A stretch of 64,000 nt of DNA, taken from positions 53,286,121 to 53,350,120 of the forward strand of contig CM026390.1 in NCBI GenBank assembly GCA_014843695.1, read 5' to 3'. Numbering within the stretch: position 1 is the first letter of the stretch; each line of letters begins with the position of its first letter. Origin of the DNA: Archivesica marissinica (Eukaryota > Mollusca > Bivalvia > Venerida > Vesicomyidae). Positions 9,799-22,500 of the stretch are shown one piece after another. Below the pieces are notes generated by a model. It saw only the letters and a program-made list of their open reading frames with translations, had not been told where the DNA came from and did no database searches. A program made the position numbers and the translations under genes.

Positions 9799-12700
9799 AT
9801 ATCAGTCAGTGGATGTAGTAGCAATATCAGTTAGTGGATGTAGTAACAATATCAGTTAATGGATGTAGTAGCAATATCAGTTAATGGATGTAGTAACAAT
9901 AACACACAGTGGATGTAGTAACAATATCAGTTAATGGATGTAGTAACAATATCAGTTAATGGATGTAGTAACAATATCAGTTAATGGATGTAGTAACAAT
10001 ATCACACAGTGGATGTAGTAACAATATCACACAGTGGATGTAGTAACAATATCAGTTAATGGATGTAGTAACAATATCACACAGTGGATGTAGTAACAAT
10101 ATCACACAGTGGATGTAGTAACAATATCACACATTGGATGTAGTAACAATATCACACAGTGGATGTAGTAACAATATCAGTCAGTGGTTGTAGTAACAAT
10201 ATCACACAGTGGATGTAGTAACAATATCAGTTAATGGTTGTAGTAACAATATCACACAGTGGATGTAGTAACAATATCAGTTAATGGATGTAGTAACAAT
10301 ATCAGTTAATGGATGTAGTAACAATATCAGTTAATGGATGTAGTAACAATATCACACAGTGGATGTAGTAACAATATCACACAGTGGATGTAGTAACAAT
10401 ATCAGTTAATGGATGTAGTAACAATATCACACAGTGGATGTAGTAACAATATCACACAGTGGATGTAGTAACAATATCACACAGTGGATGTAGTAACAAT
10501 ATCACACAGTGGATGTAGTAACAATATCAGTCAGTGGATGTAGTAACAATATCACACAGTGGATGTAGTAACAATATCAGTTAATGGATGTAGTAACAAT
10601 ATCACACAGTGGATGTAGTAACAATATCAGTTAATGGATGTAGTAACAATATCACACAGTGGATGTAGTAACAATATCACACAGTGGATGTAGTAACAAT
10701 ATCAGTTAATGGATGTAGTAACAATATCACACAGTGGATGTAGTAACAATATCACACAGTGGATGTAGTAACAATATCAGTTAATGGATGTAGTAACAAT
10801 ATCAGTTAATGGATGTAGTAACAATATCACACAGTGGATGTAGTAACAATATCACACAGTGGATGTAGTAACAATATCAGTTAATGGATGTAGTAACAAT
10901 ATCATACAGTGGATGTAGTAACAATATCACACAGTGGATGTAGTAACAATATCACACATTGGATGTAGTAACAATATCACACAGTGGATGTAGTAACAAT
11001 ATCAGTCAGTGGTTGTAGTAACAATATCACACAGTGGATGTAGTAACAATATCAGTTAATGGTTGTAGTAACAATATCACACAGTGGATGTAGTAACAAT
11101 ATCAGTTAATGGATGTAGTAACAATATCAGTCAGTGGATGTAGTAACAATATCAGTTAATGGTTGTAGTAACAATATCAGTTAATGGATGTAGTAACAAT
11201 ATCAGTTAATGGTTGTAGTAACAATATCAGTTAATGGATGTAGTAACAATATCACACAGTGGATGTAGTAACAATATCAGTTAATGGATGTAGTAACAAT
11301 ATCAGTCAGTGGTTGTAGTAACAATATCAGTCAGTGGTTGTAGTAACAATATCAGTCAGTGGATGTAGTAACAATATCAGTTAATGGTTGTAGTAACAAT
11401 ATCAGTTAATGGATGTAGTAACAATATCACACAGTGGTTGTAGTAACAATATCAGTTAATGGATGTAGTAACAATATCAGTCAGTGGTTGTAGTAACAAT
11501 ATCAGTCAGTGGATGTAGTAACAATATCAGTTAATGGTTGTAGTAACAATATCAGTTAATGGATGTAGTAACAATATCACACAGTGGATGTAGTAACAAT
11601 ATCAGTCAGTGGATGTAGTAACAATATCAGTTAATGGATGTAGTAACAATATCAGTCAGTGGATGTAGTAGCAATATCAGCCAGTGGATGTAGTAACACT
11701 ATCAGTTAATGGATGTAGTAACAATATCAGTTAATGGATGTAGTAACAATATCAGTCAGTGGATGTAGTAACAATATCAGTTAATGGATGTAGTAACAAT
11801 ATCAGTTAATGGTTGTAGTAACAATATCTGTCATTGGATGTAGTAACAATATCAGTTAATGGATGTAGTAACAATATCAGTTAATGGATGTAGTAACAAT
11901 ATCAGTCAGTGGATGTAGTAACAATATCAGTTAATGATTGTAGTAACAATATCAGTTAATGGTTGTAGTAACAATATCTGTCATTGGATGTAGTAACAAT
12001 ATCAGTTAATGGATGTAGTAACAATATCAGTTAATGGATGTAGTAACAATATCAGTCAGTGGATGTAGTAACAATATCAGTTAATGATTGTAGTAACAAT
12101 ATCAGTTAATGATTGTAGTAACAATATCAGTTAATGGATGTAGTAACAATATCAGTCAGTGGATGTAGTAACAATATCAGTCAGTGGATGTAGTAACAAT
12201 ATCAGTTAATGGATGTAGTAACAATATCTGTCAGTGGATGTAGTAACAATATCAGTTAATGGATGTAGTAACAATATCAGTTAATGGATGTAGTAGCAAT
12301 ATCACACAGTGGATGTAGTAACAATATCAGTTAATGGATGTAGTAGCAATATCACACAGTGGATGTAGTAACAATATCAGTTAATGGATGTAGTAACAAT
12401 ATCAGTTAATGGATGTAGTAACAATATCAGTCAGTGGATGTAGTAACAATATCACACAGTGGATGTAGTAACAATATCAGTTAATGGATGTAGTAACAAT
12501 ATCAGTTAATGGATGTAGTAACAATATCAGTCAGTGGATGTAGTAACAATATCAGTCAGTGGATGTAGTAACAATATCAGTTAATGGATGTAGTAACAAT
12601 ATCACACAGTGGATGTAGTAACAATATCACACAGTGGATGTAGTAACAATATCACACAGTGGATGTAGTAACAATATCAGTCAGTGGATGTAGTAACAAT

Positions 12701-14754
12701 ATCACACAGTGGATGTAGTAACAATATCAGTTAATGGATGTAGTAACAATATCACACAGTGGATGTAGTAACAATATCAGTTAATGGATGTAGTAACAAT
12801 ATCAGTCAGTGGATGTAGTAACAATATCAGTTAATGGATGTAGTAACAATATCACACAGTGGATGTAGTAACAATATCACACAGTGGATGTAGTAACAAT
12901 ATCACACAGTGGATGTAGTAACAATATCAGTCAGTGGATGTAGTAACAATATCACACAGTGGATGTAGTAACAATATCAGTTAATGGATGTAGTAACAAT
13001 ATCACACAGTGGATGTAGTAACAATATCACACAGTGGATGTAGTAACAATATCACACAGTGGATGTAGTAACAATATCAGTTAATGGATGTAGTAACAAT
13101 ATCATACAGTGGATGTAGTAACAATATCACACAGTGGATGTAGTAACAATATCACACATTGGATGTAGTAACAATATCACACAGTGGATGTAGTAACAAT
13201 ATCAGTCAGTGGTTGTAGTAACAATATCACACAGTGGATGTAGTAACAATATCAGTTAATGGTGTAGTAACAATATCACACAGTGGATGTAGTAACAATA
13301 TCAGTTAATGGATGTAGTAACAATATCAGTCAGTGGATGTAGTAACAATATCAGTTAATGGTTGTAGTAACAATATCAGTTAATGGATGTAGTAACAATA
13401 TCAGTTAATGGTTGTAGTAACAATATCAGTTAATGGATGTAGTAACAATATCACACAGTGGATGTAGTAACAATATCAGTTAATGGATGTAGTAACAATA
13501 TCAGTCAGTGGTTGTAGTAACAATATCAGTCAGTGGTTGTAGTAACAATATCAGTCAGTGGATGTAGTAACAATATCAGTTAATGGTTGTAGTAACAATA
13601 TCAGTTAATGGATGTAGTAACAATATCACACAGTGGTTGTAGTAACAATATCAGTTAATGGATGTAGTAACAATATCAGTCAGTGGTTGTAGTAACAATA
13701 TCAGTCAGTGGATGTAGTAACAATATCAGTTAATGGTTGTAGTAACAATATCAGTTAATGGATGTAGTAACAATATCACACAGTGGATGTAGTAACAATA
13801 TCAGTCAGTGGATGTAGTAACAATATCAGTTAATGGATGTAGTAACAATATCAGTTAATGGATGTAGTAACAATATCAGTCAGTGGATGTAGTAGCAATA
13901 TCAGCCAGTGGATGTAGTAACACTATCAGTTAATGGATGTAGTAACAATATCAGTTAATGGATGTAGTAACAATATCAGTCAGTGGATGTAGTAACAATA
14001 TCAGTTAATGGATGTAGTAACAATATCAGTTAATGGTTGTAGTAACAATATCTGTCATTGGATGTAGTAACAATATCAGTTAATGGATGTAGTAACAATA
14101 TCAGTTAATGGATGTAGTAACAATATCAGTCAGTGGATGTAGTAACAATATCAGTTAATGATTGTAGTAACAATATCAGTTAATGGTTGTAGTAACAATA
14201 TCTGTCATTGGATGTAGTAACAATATCAGTTAATGGATGTAGTAACAATATCAGTTAATGGATGTAGTAACAATATCAGTCAGTGGATGTAGTAACAATA
14301 TCAGTTAATGATTGTAGTAACAATATCAGTTAATGATTGTAGTAACAATATCAGTTAATGGATGTAGTAACAATATCAGTCAGTGGATGTAGTAACAATA
14401 TCAGTCAGTGGATGTAGTAACAATATCAGTTAATGGATGTAGTAACAATATCAGTCAGTGGATGTAGTAACAATATCAGTTAATGGATGTAGTAACAATA
14501 TCAGTTAATGGATGTAGTAACAATATCACACAGTGGATGTAGTAACAATATCAGTTAATGGATGTAGTAACAATATCACACAGTGGATGTAGTAACAATA
14601 TCAGTTAATGGATGTAGTAACAATATCAGTTAATGGATGTAGTAACAATATCAGTCAGTGGATGTAGTAACAATATCACACAGTGGATGTAGTAACAATA
14701 TCAGTTAATGGATGTAGTAACAATATCAGTCAATGGATGTAGTAACAATATCAG
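9799..14754 (+). repeat. 25-bp minisatellite (copy A, truncated by gap)
   Basis: About 198 units read ggatgtagtaacaatatcag plus ttaat. Main variants replace the end with cacacagt or cagtcagt, and ggatg with ggttg. A higher-order period of about 2.2 kb is visible: the rare variant atcatacagt occurs at 10901 and 13101, and gcaatatcagccag near 11671 and 13894. The array is cut by the gap at 14755. Confidence 0.97.
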
Positions 14755-15754
14755 NNNNNNNNNNNNNNNNNNNNNNNNNNNNNNNNNNNNNNNNNNNNNN
14801 NNNNNNNNNNNNNNNNNNNNNNNNNNNNNNNNNNNNNNNNNNNNNNNNNNNNNNNNNNNNNNNNNNNNNNNNNNNNNNNNNNNNNNNNNNNNNNNNNNNN
14901 NNNNNNNNNNNNNNNNNNNNNNNNNNNNNNNNNNNNNNNNNNNNNNNNNNNNNNNNNNNNNNNNNNNNNNNNNNNNNNNNNNNNNNNNNNNNNNNNNNNN
15001 NNNNNNNNNNNNNNNNNNNNNNNNNNNNNNNNNNNNNNNNNNNNNNNNNNNNNNNNNNNNNNNNNNNNNNNNNNNNNNNNNNNNNNNNNNNNNNNNNNNN
15101 NNNNNNNNNNNNNNNNNNNNNNNNNNNNNNNNNNNNNNNNNNNNNNNNNNNNNNNNNNNNNNNNNNNNNNNNNNNNNNNNNNNNNNNNNNNNNNNNNNNN
15201 NNNNNNNNNNNNNNNNNNNNNNNNNNNNNNNNNNNNNNNNNNNNNNNNNNNNNNNNNNNNNNNNNNNNNNNNNNNNNNNNNNNNNNNNNNNNNNNNNNNN
15301 NNNNNNNNNNNNNNNNNNNNNNNNNNNNNNNNNNNNNNNNNNNNNNNNNNNNNNNNNNNNNNNNNNNNNNNNNNNNNNNNNNNNNNNNNNNNNNNNNNNN
15401 NNNNNNNNNNNNNNNNNNNNNNNNNNNNNNNNNNNNNNNNNNNNNNNNNNNNNNNNNNNNNNNNNNNNNNNNNNNNNNNNNNNNNNNNNNNNNNNNNNNN
15501 NNNNNNNNNNNNNNNNNNNNNNNNNNNNNNNNNNNNNNNNNNNNNNNNNNNNNNNNNNNNNNNNNNNNNNNNNNNNNNNNNNNNNNNNNNNNNNNNNNNN
15601 NNNNNNNNNNNNNNNNNNNNNNNNNNNNNNNNNNNNNNNNNNNNNNNNNNNNNNNNNNNNNNNNNNNNNNNNNNNNNNNNNNNNNNNNNNNNNNNNNNNN
15701 NNNNNNNNNNNNNNNNNNNNNNNNNNNNNNNNNNNNNNNNNNNNNNNNNNNNNN
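14755..15754. other. Assembly gap, exactly 1000 N
   Basis: A run of exactly 1000 N, so probably a placeholder rather than a measured size. It starts inside the 25-bp array, and the DNA on its right repeats, from 16337 onward, what lies on its left. Confidence 0.99.
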
Positions 15755-15803
15755 AGAACTTGTTTCGCAATCATGCTAAGATCAATTTTATAGACAAACT
15801 GCC
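15755..15803 (+). mobile_element. SINE family 1, 3' tail remnant
   Basis: The phrase agaacttgtttcgcaatcatg and the following atttta-tagacaaact match, with changes, the tail of the SINE at 50720-50950. The rest lies in the gap. This DNA has no partner in copy A within the window. Confidence 0.55.
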
Positions 15804-15993
15804 TCATTCTTCATCGGATTTCGTGTAAATATGGACCATGTTTCATTATATGTTGTATATAATAATATACCACTATGAAATAACTGTTCTACCATCACCT
15901 GGTCCTAGTTAACTATATTCCACAAATAAGACTTACAATATCATCACTGACGTTACTTGCATATGTTGCAATGATACAATCACTTTTGAACAG
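15804..15993 (+). other. Intron sequence
   Basis: AT-rich DNA upstream of the exon at 15994; no feature seen beyond a weak pyrimidine tract before the proposed acceptor tttgaacag. Confidence 0.5.
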
Positions 15994-16168
15994 TTGAAGA
16001 TAATTCCAAACAACGGCTATAAAGGAGATGATGTGAAGTTTGACATCAGGACAAGTGAAGTTGGACCGATTCAATACCAACATTACTATACAACGGCCAT
16101 GAGTCAACTGCATGTGTCATCTTATCAAGTTCCTGAGAATGGACAAGTCTTATTGCTGTATCACACAG
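15994..16168 (+). CDS. Probable exon, possible divergent CUB C-terminal half
   Basis: The segment is open from an acceptor-like tttgaacag to a good donor ACAG|gtatgtg, 58 codons plus one base, phase 0 in and phase 1 out. This is the same phase pair as the recognised CUB C-half exon at 20377. It encodes alternating polar/hydrophobic strands (VKFDIR, QLHVSS, GQVLLLYHTG), and the end resembles the final CUB strands followed by the phase-1 Gly. It sits just before the CUB N-half exon, as expected for two CUB domains in series. It has no cysteines. The acceptor is weak, and the frame is also open upstream, so the start is uncertain. Confidence 0.5.
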
Positions 16169-16336
16169 GTATGTGTCAATTGTCTTTGATCCCTATAATA
16201 CTTTGCTTGCCATGAGCAAATAATTATATAAGCATTCTATTAGGTTAGTCACAATTCAGTGTGATGGCCAGAACATTGTTTACTGTTCAGACTGTAGCAC
16301 AGCTATTTTGTGTTTCCAATAAATTAATTGTAGAGT

Positions 16337-17549
16337 GGTGTGTTGTTTAATAACTCCATCCTCATAGTAGAGTTGGGTGTGGTTTAGTAACTCCATCCTA
16401 GTAGTAGAGGTGGGTGGGTGTGGTTTAGTAGATCCATCCTAGTAGTAGAGGTGGGTGTGGTTTAGTAGCCCCATCCTAGTAGTAGAGGTGAGTGTGGTTT
16501 AGTAGATCCATCCTAGTAGTAGAAGTGGGTATGGTTTAGTAGCCCCATCCTAGTAGTAGAGGTGGGTGTGGTTTAGTAGATCCATCCTAGTAGTAGAGGT
16601 GGGTGTGGTTTAGTAGATCCATCCTAGTAGTAGAGGTGGGTGTGGTTTAGTAGATCCATCCTAGTAGTAGAGGTGGGTGTGGTTTAGTAGATCCGTCCTA
16701 GTAGTAGAGGTGGGTGTGGTTTAGTAGGTTTATCCTAGTAGTAGAGGTGGGTGTGGTTTAGTAGATCCATCCTAGTAGTAGAGGTGAGTGTGGTTTAGTA
16801 GATCCATCCTAGTAGTAGAAGTGGGTATGGTTTAGTAGCCCCATCCTAGTAGTAGAGGTGGGTGTGGTTTAGTAGATCCCTCCTAGTAGTAGAGGTGGGT
16901 GTGGTTTAGTAGCCCCATCCTAGTAGTAGAGGTGGGTATGGTTTAGTAGATCCATCCTAGTAGTAGAGGTGGGTGTGGTTTAGTAGATCCATCCTAGTAG
17001 TAGAGGTGGGTGTGGTTTAGTAGATCCATCCTAGTAGTAGAGGTGGGTGTGGTTTAGTAACACCAAAAAAATCCATCCTAGTAGTAGAGGTGGGTGTGGT
17101 TTAGTAGCTATATCCTAGTAGTAGAGGTGGGTGTGGTTTAGTAGATCCCTCATAGTAGTAGAGGTGGGTGTGGTTTAGTAGATCCATCCAAGTAGTAGAG
17201 GTGGGTGTGGTTTAGTAGATCCATCCTAGTAGTAGAGGTGGGTGTGGTATAGTAGATCCATCCTAGTAGTAGAGGTGGGTGTGGTTTAGTAGATCCATCC
17301 TAGTAGTAGAGGTGGGTGTGTTTAGTAGATCCATCCTAGTAGTAGAGGTGGGTGTGGTTTAGTAGATCCATCCTAGTAGTAGAGGTGGGTGTGGTTTAGT
17401 AGCTATATCCTAGTAGTAGAGGTGGGTATGGTTTAGTAGATCCGTCCTAGTAGTAGAGGTGGGTGTGGTTTAGTAGATCCATCCTAGTAGTAGAGGTGGG
17501 TGTGGTTTAGTAGATCCGTCCTAGTAGTAGAGGTGGGTGTGGTTTAGTA
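16337..17549 (+). repeat. 37-bp minisatellite (copy B)
   Basis: About 33 units of the 37-bp repeat described at window start. Here the 5' edge is visible and its first units are degenerate (actccatcctcatagtagagt). Two odd spots look like consensus errors: caccaaaaaaat near 17061 and a single-base loss (gtgtgtttag) near 17310. It ends 100 bp before the CUB acceptor. Confidence 0.95.
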
Positions 17550-17650
17550 AATGAGGTCCATCTTATTTATTTATTATTTCACTTTGTATATTGATAATAA
17601 ATGTTTGTTATTCAAATTTAATTTACAATTTTCTTCTTGTTACATGTTAG

Positions 17651-17847
17651 GCTGTGGAATGGACATTGATGCTGACTATGGTGTAATAGAGTCACCCCAT
17701 CCTCTCATACCAAATGAAATCACATGTAACTGGACGCTAACAAGTGATCGTTCATTGTCGAGAGGCATGGCCCTGAAATTCTTATCAATTAACCTGAGGA
17801 CAGACCCAAGAAATACACCGGGTGTGGAATCAATGGATACATTTAAG
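17651..17847 (+). CDS. CUB domain, N-terminal half (exon, copy B)
   Basis: Same sequence as 1745-1941: phase-1 entry, phase-0 exit, Cys1, SPHP at 14-17, Cys25 and Trp27 of a CUB fold. In this copy the exon follows the possible CUB half at 15994-16168 and pairs with 20377-20533. Copy B is contiguous with the downstream Sushi and EGF exons, so this is the better candidate for the exon actually present in the gene. There is no in-frame stop before the donor; reading on gives GTA TAG. Confidence 0.9.
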
Positions 17848-18555
17848 GTATAGTAAGTTTATTTTGTAGCTGAATGGACTGAATGCACGACCTAAGTTTG
17901 ACCCACCTTTCTCTTAAACATAACAACCCCCCCTGCATCTGCACAATATTTGATGCTGCATTTGTGTGCAAAGTGCTTGATGTATGTATCATCTTGACAG
18001 TAATCACGTGAAATGCTTGCCGGTTCAACGGATCCAAGAATGCCTGCTGTAGATTATATATGTTTATTTATGGAATACTATATAAGCTATCATCGTGAAA
18101 GATATTATATACGCTTAATGCATTATGACTTACGGCATTGTGGAGAACATCCAGGTGCAAAAAGAAATTAGGTTCGACCAAAGATGGCTGCTTTTGTTAC
18201 TATTAATAGTTTGCGTTTAACTTTTCATTATTTATCTTTATGGAATTCATCATGGTACTTTCTGGTATTGATGTGTTACAACCCGGCATTTTCTTTGTCC
18301 AAGATGGCAGACCTGTTAATGCTATACATGTTTAGGAATATCACATATGGTAACAACATGACATTTATGTTTAGAGGACAAGGAATCCTGTGCAAAAACA
18401 ACTGTTGTTTCAAAACTGTCTGCATTTGTTGCCATACATAGTTTGCATTTAGCATCATTATTTAGCATTTAGCAAGTTCAATTGTGGCTAAACCATGTCA
18501 CACACCATGAAATTCATTGTGGTACATTTGAGCAGGTCATGAACATCCAAAGCAC
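17848..18555 (+). other. CUB-internal intron, first part (copy B)
   Basis: Same sequence as 1942-2649; no gene or exon seen. Confidence 0.7.
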
Positions 18556-19096
18556 AATTACTATCCCACTCCGGAATTTAATCGATGGATAATGATTTGG
18601 ATTAGATGCCAAATTATTTTTTATGTGGCTATAAATAGAAGAATGTGTAATGGTGCACATGCACTTTTCGTTGGGATCTGCCCTGTTGCACATGAGTTAT
18701 TGCCCTTTAATTGACTAAAATCCCAAAGAAACCAAAATGCGCATGCTTTGTTATTTTGCATGTAGCATCACTTAGTAGGTCATTACTAAGTTTGCGCAAA
18801 TGGTGATCCTGGGGTCAAATTGTAGATTGACATAATTTACATTGGTTTATGTCGTGAAAACTCATTTAAAAGTCATGCTCTGAGAAATCACAATGCCCAA
18901 ATCGTTGATGTTTGGCATGTAATATCACCTAGTACCATTACTAGGCTTGCTCAAATTGTGAACCATGGTAGATTTCACTTAGTTTACATAGATTTAGATA
19001 GTAAAACTCTTTAAAAAAATCTTCCCCTCAGGAACCACCAATGCCCAGATCTTTGATATTTGGCATGTAGCATTACCTAGTGAACAATGAACTATT
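18556..19096 (+). repeat. Dispersed repeat with ~150-bp periodicity (copy B)
   Basis: Same sequence as 2650-3190, with ggcatgtagcat-type motifs about every 150 bp and agttattgccctttaattga near 18696. Confidence 0.6.
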
Positions 19097-19329
19097 TTAT
19101 ATTTCACTTAGAAACATAGAAAGCTAGCGCATTTGACGAAATATAATTTGATACACTGAAACAAACAAATATCCTTTAGCATTATCATCCATTATCAAGT
19201 TTACAAGTTGCATGTTGTCCTTTTGTAAATTAAGGTGTTTGTTTATAATTGGAGTATTAATGTTATAAACAATGGTTATTGTTGAACTTGGCGACAACAG
19301 TTGCAAATTATTTGCATGTCTGCCAGTAA

Positions 19330-20392
19330 TCTAAAAGATATGTTATATTATTTTTCTATTTAGATCTATAGTTTATACAAATTTATTTTAGCTCGATTGC
19401 GAAACAAGTTATTACAACTTATATTAATCACTCTCGAGACCTCATTCCTGATTGAATCCATCTCCACGAGGGAGAGAGAAGAGGCAACGTGGAATTTAAA
19501 TGCCTTGCCTAAGGGCACAATCGTAACGGCTCCAGCGGGGCTCAAACTCCGGACTTTTTCGCACCTGAAGCGAACGCGCATCCACTGCGCTATCACAACT
19601 TCCACTATATTGATGATGTAGAACTAAAAGCTATGTTATGTTGTTTTTCTATTTAGATCTATATTGATGATGTAGAACTAAAAGTTATGTTATGTTGTTT
19701 TTCTATTTAGATCTATATTGATGATGTAGAACTAAAAGCTATGTTATGTTGTTTTTCTATTTAGATCTATATTGATGATGTAGAACTAAAAGTTATGTTA
19801 TGTTGTTTTTCTATTTAGATCTATATTGATGATGTAGAACTAAAAGCTATGTTATGTTGTTTTTCTATTTAGATCTATATTGATGATGTAGAACTAAAAG
19901 TTATGTTATGTTGTTTTTCTATTTAGATCTATATTGATGATGTAGAACTAAAAGCTATGTTATGTTGTTTTTCTAAACAAAAAAACAAAAAACATTAGAT
20001 CTATATTGATGATGTAGAACTAAAAGCTATGTTATGTTGTTTTTCAATTTAGATCTATATTGATGATGTAGAACTAAAAGCTATGTTATGTTGTTTTTCT
20101 AATTAGATCTATATTGATGATGTAGAACTAAAAGTTATGTTATGTTGTTTTTCAATTTAGATCTATATTGATGATGTAGAACTAAAAGCTATGTTATGTT
20201 GTTTTTCTAATTAGATCTATATTGATGATGTAGAACTAAAAGTTATGTTATGTTGTTTTTCAATTTAGATCTATATTGATGATGTAGAACTAAAAGCTAT
20301 GTTATGTTGTTTTTCTAATTAGATCTATATTGATGATGTACAACTAAAAGCTATGTTATGTTGTTTTTCTATTTAGATCTATATTGATGATG
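19330..20392 (+). repeat. 54-bp splice-acceptor minisatellite (copy B)
   Basis: Same unit as 3424-4522: acceptor, first 16 exon bases, branch-point-like actaaaa and pyrimidine tract. It has one unit fewer than copy A, plus an 18-bp A/C-rich interruption (aaacaaaaaaacaaaaaac, near 19975) that replaces the normal aattag. The dimeric 108-bp pattern is shorter here. The final acceptor at 20376 is intact. Confidence 0.95.
19371..19604 (-). mobile_element. tRNA-derived SINE, family 1 (copy B)
   Basis: Same element as 3465-3698, again flanked by CTATA direct repeats and set in an old 54-bp unit. Confidence 0.82.
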
Positions 20393-20533
20393 GCGACACT
20401 CCTGTAACTGAGGTTGTTCAGTATGATGACAATGTAGCTAATGTGATACATGCTGCAGGTGGAAAGTTCCGCATTGAGTTTAAGTCTGATGCTGCCTTAA
20501 TGTCTGAGGGTTTCGCCATTGGATTTGGAACAG
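20377..20533 (+). CDS. CUB domain, C-terminal half (exon, copy B)
   Basis: Same sequence as 4507-4663. It enters at phase 0 with IYIDDGD and exits at phase 1, closing the CUB domain begun at 17651. KFRIEFKSD and GFAIGFGT form the last strands; the second CUB disulfide is absent. Joined to 17651-17847 it gives a CUB of about 117 residues, close to the usual 110. Confidence 0.9.
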
Positions 20534-21612
20534 GTTTGTTCTCAACTTATTTTATCTATAGCTTCATTGAATGTACCAGTTGTATGGAATGAAGGGCGGA
20601 TGGATGCCATGAAAATGGTTTAATTACTTTGATTCGCTTAACCTGTTACTCAACGTAAATGATAAATATGTCATCTATCAACTCCTCCTTGCAGACGATA
20701 ATTTCCGCGTCTTTTCGACTACTCCACACATGTGGCATAATCCTGCCTCGCTGATATACTGATGCAGATGACTGTCAGAACTTGGAGCCCAACCCATTTG
20801 CTAATTATGTATTTGTAATATGATTGTTACATACATTAAAATATTATCAAATCGATGCAGATATCTTTTGACACGTTTATTTTAAATGCAAATTACCAAT
20901 ACATAATTTCGATGTCCGAACTGACAGAACATCACATGGTTTATGGAAACTTACCAGAAATGTTTGTGTCAAAGATAAATTTGTGTCAAGGTCTAATTTG
21001 ACTCGATATAATTTATTCATGAAATGTTGATTTGGTAGGAATAACAACCAATGGAATGATTGTTTTCCTTATAAAACGTTTTATTGATCTGTATCTATTA
21101 TGTTCAAAACATTGCAATTGGGTCTCTATTAGTAGCTTGTTTATTGCAAATGATGTAAACACAGTAATTAAAACCTTTTGAAGTAGAGTTTGTTTCATGT
21201 AGCACATCTGGTGTCCATGAGATTAGCACTAATAATTTCCTACAAAATAATATAAATTCCAGTATGTGTGAGAACCCGTCTGACCCTAATAAAATTAACA
21301 GCCTTTCAGATGGGACTTTAATCCGAGGTCTCGTGTCGGTGCTTTACAATGTGCACGTAAAAGAACCAGATGAGACTCTGGAATGGGTCTCTGTCTGTAT
21401 CATTGCACTATCCTCCAAAAATCTAAAATGACTAATCTCTTCAGGAGGCTTCGCTCATATGGGCAACCGGTAGCGACGATAAATAAATGTAAAAAACACA
21501 CACAAACACACACAAAAATAAAGATCGTCAGTGCTAATTTATTTTCTAGTCAATATATTTAACGAGACTCAGTCGACGTTTTCCTGGTATTCAAGGCTTT
21601 TTATATTTTCAG
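20534..21612 (+). other. Intron between CUB and Sushi (copy B)
   Basis: Same as 4664-5742, holding the SINE fragment at 21275-21520 and no exon. Confidence 0.75.
21275..21520 (+). mobile_element. 5'-truncated SINE, family 2 (copy B)
   Basis: Same fragment as 5405-5650; body motif tctcgtgtcggtgc is shared with 54407-54683. Confidence 0.75.
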
Positions 21613-21816
21613 ACTGTGTAACCTTGGATTTGTCAGAGGAAACAGAATTGTCTACCAATATGACATTCTACAAGGAAACTGTAGACTTAAACTGTCCAAC
21701 AGGGTATAAGTTCCACACAGAGGAATTTATGGATCATGAATCATTAACACTGACATGTGATGAAATTATGTGGAAGATTAACGGTACCAAAGTAGGAGCT
21801 ATACCAGAATGCCAGA
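21613..21816 (+). CDS. Sushi/CCP domain exon (copy B)
   Basis: Same sequence as 5743-5946: cysteines 1, 27, 48 and 66, NCPTGYKF, Trp53, phase 1 on both sides. It follows the CUB domain directly. Its last 19 bases and donor are the seed of the 48-bp array at 21798. Readthrough past the donor meets TAA within three codons. Confidence 0.92.
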
Positions 21817-22500
21817 GTAAGTAACAAGAGTTGTGATGTATGAAGGCTATACCAGAATGCCAGAGTAAGTAACAAGATTTGTGATATATGAAGGCTATAC
21901 CAGAATGCCAGAGTAAGTAACAAGATTTGTGATGTATGAAGGCTATACCAGAATGCCAGAGTAAGTAACAAGATTTGTGATGTATGAAGGCTATACCAGA
22001 ATGCCTGGGTAAGTAACAAGAGTTGTGATGTATGAAGGCTATACCAGAATGCCTGGGTAAGTAACAAGAGTTGTGATGTATGAAGGCTATACCAGAATGC
22101 CAGAGTAAGTAACAAGAGTTGTGATGTATGAAGGCTATACCAGAATGCCTGGGTAAGTGACAAGAGTTGTGATATATGAAGGCTATACCAGAATGCCTGG
22201 GTAAGTGACAAGAGTTGTGATGTATGAAGGCTATGCCAGAATGCCTGGGTAAGTGACAAGAGTTGTGATGTATGAAGGCTATGCCAGAATGTCAGAGTAA
22301 GTAACCAGAGTTGTGATGTATGAAGGCTATACCAGAATGCCAGAGTAAGTAGTAACGAGAGTTGGGATGTATGAAGGCTATGCCAGAATGCCAGAGTAAG
22401 TAACCAGAGTTGTGATGTATGAAGGCTATACCAGAATGCCAGAGTAAGTAGTAACGAGAGTTGGGGTGTATGAAGGCTATACCCAGGATGCCTGGGTACG
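21798..22500 (+). repeat. 48-bp splice-donor minisatellite (copy B)
   Basis: Same array as 5928-6630, with about 14 gtaag donors and the same unit order by eye. Unlike the 54-bp array its length does not differ between the copies. Confidence 0.95.

Larger units (their letters stand above)
1..14754 (+). repeat. Large near-identical segment, copy A (partner starts at 16337)
   Basis: From the 37-bp array to about 10450 this segment repeats at an offset of +15906 (before the 54-bp array) or +15870 (after it). The exons, SINEs and single-copy introns I compared base by eye look identical. Differences are confined to tandem arrays: the 37-bp array is longer here, and the 54-bp array has one more unit than copy B. 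After about 10450 the order of variants in the 25-bp array no longer matches. The segment ends at a 1000-N gap. An unmerged contig or second allele is more likely than a true duplication. Confidence 0.9.

Noticed and set aside
14701..15807. Open frames of about 340-370 residues across 14755-15754 and 58260-59259
   Set aside because: They consist of N translated as X; the sequence there is unknown.
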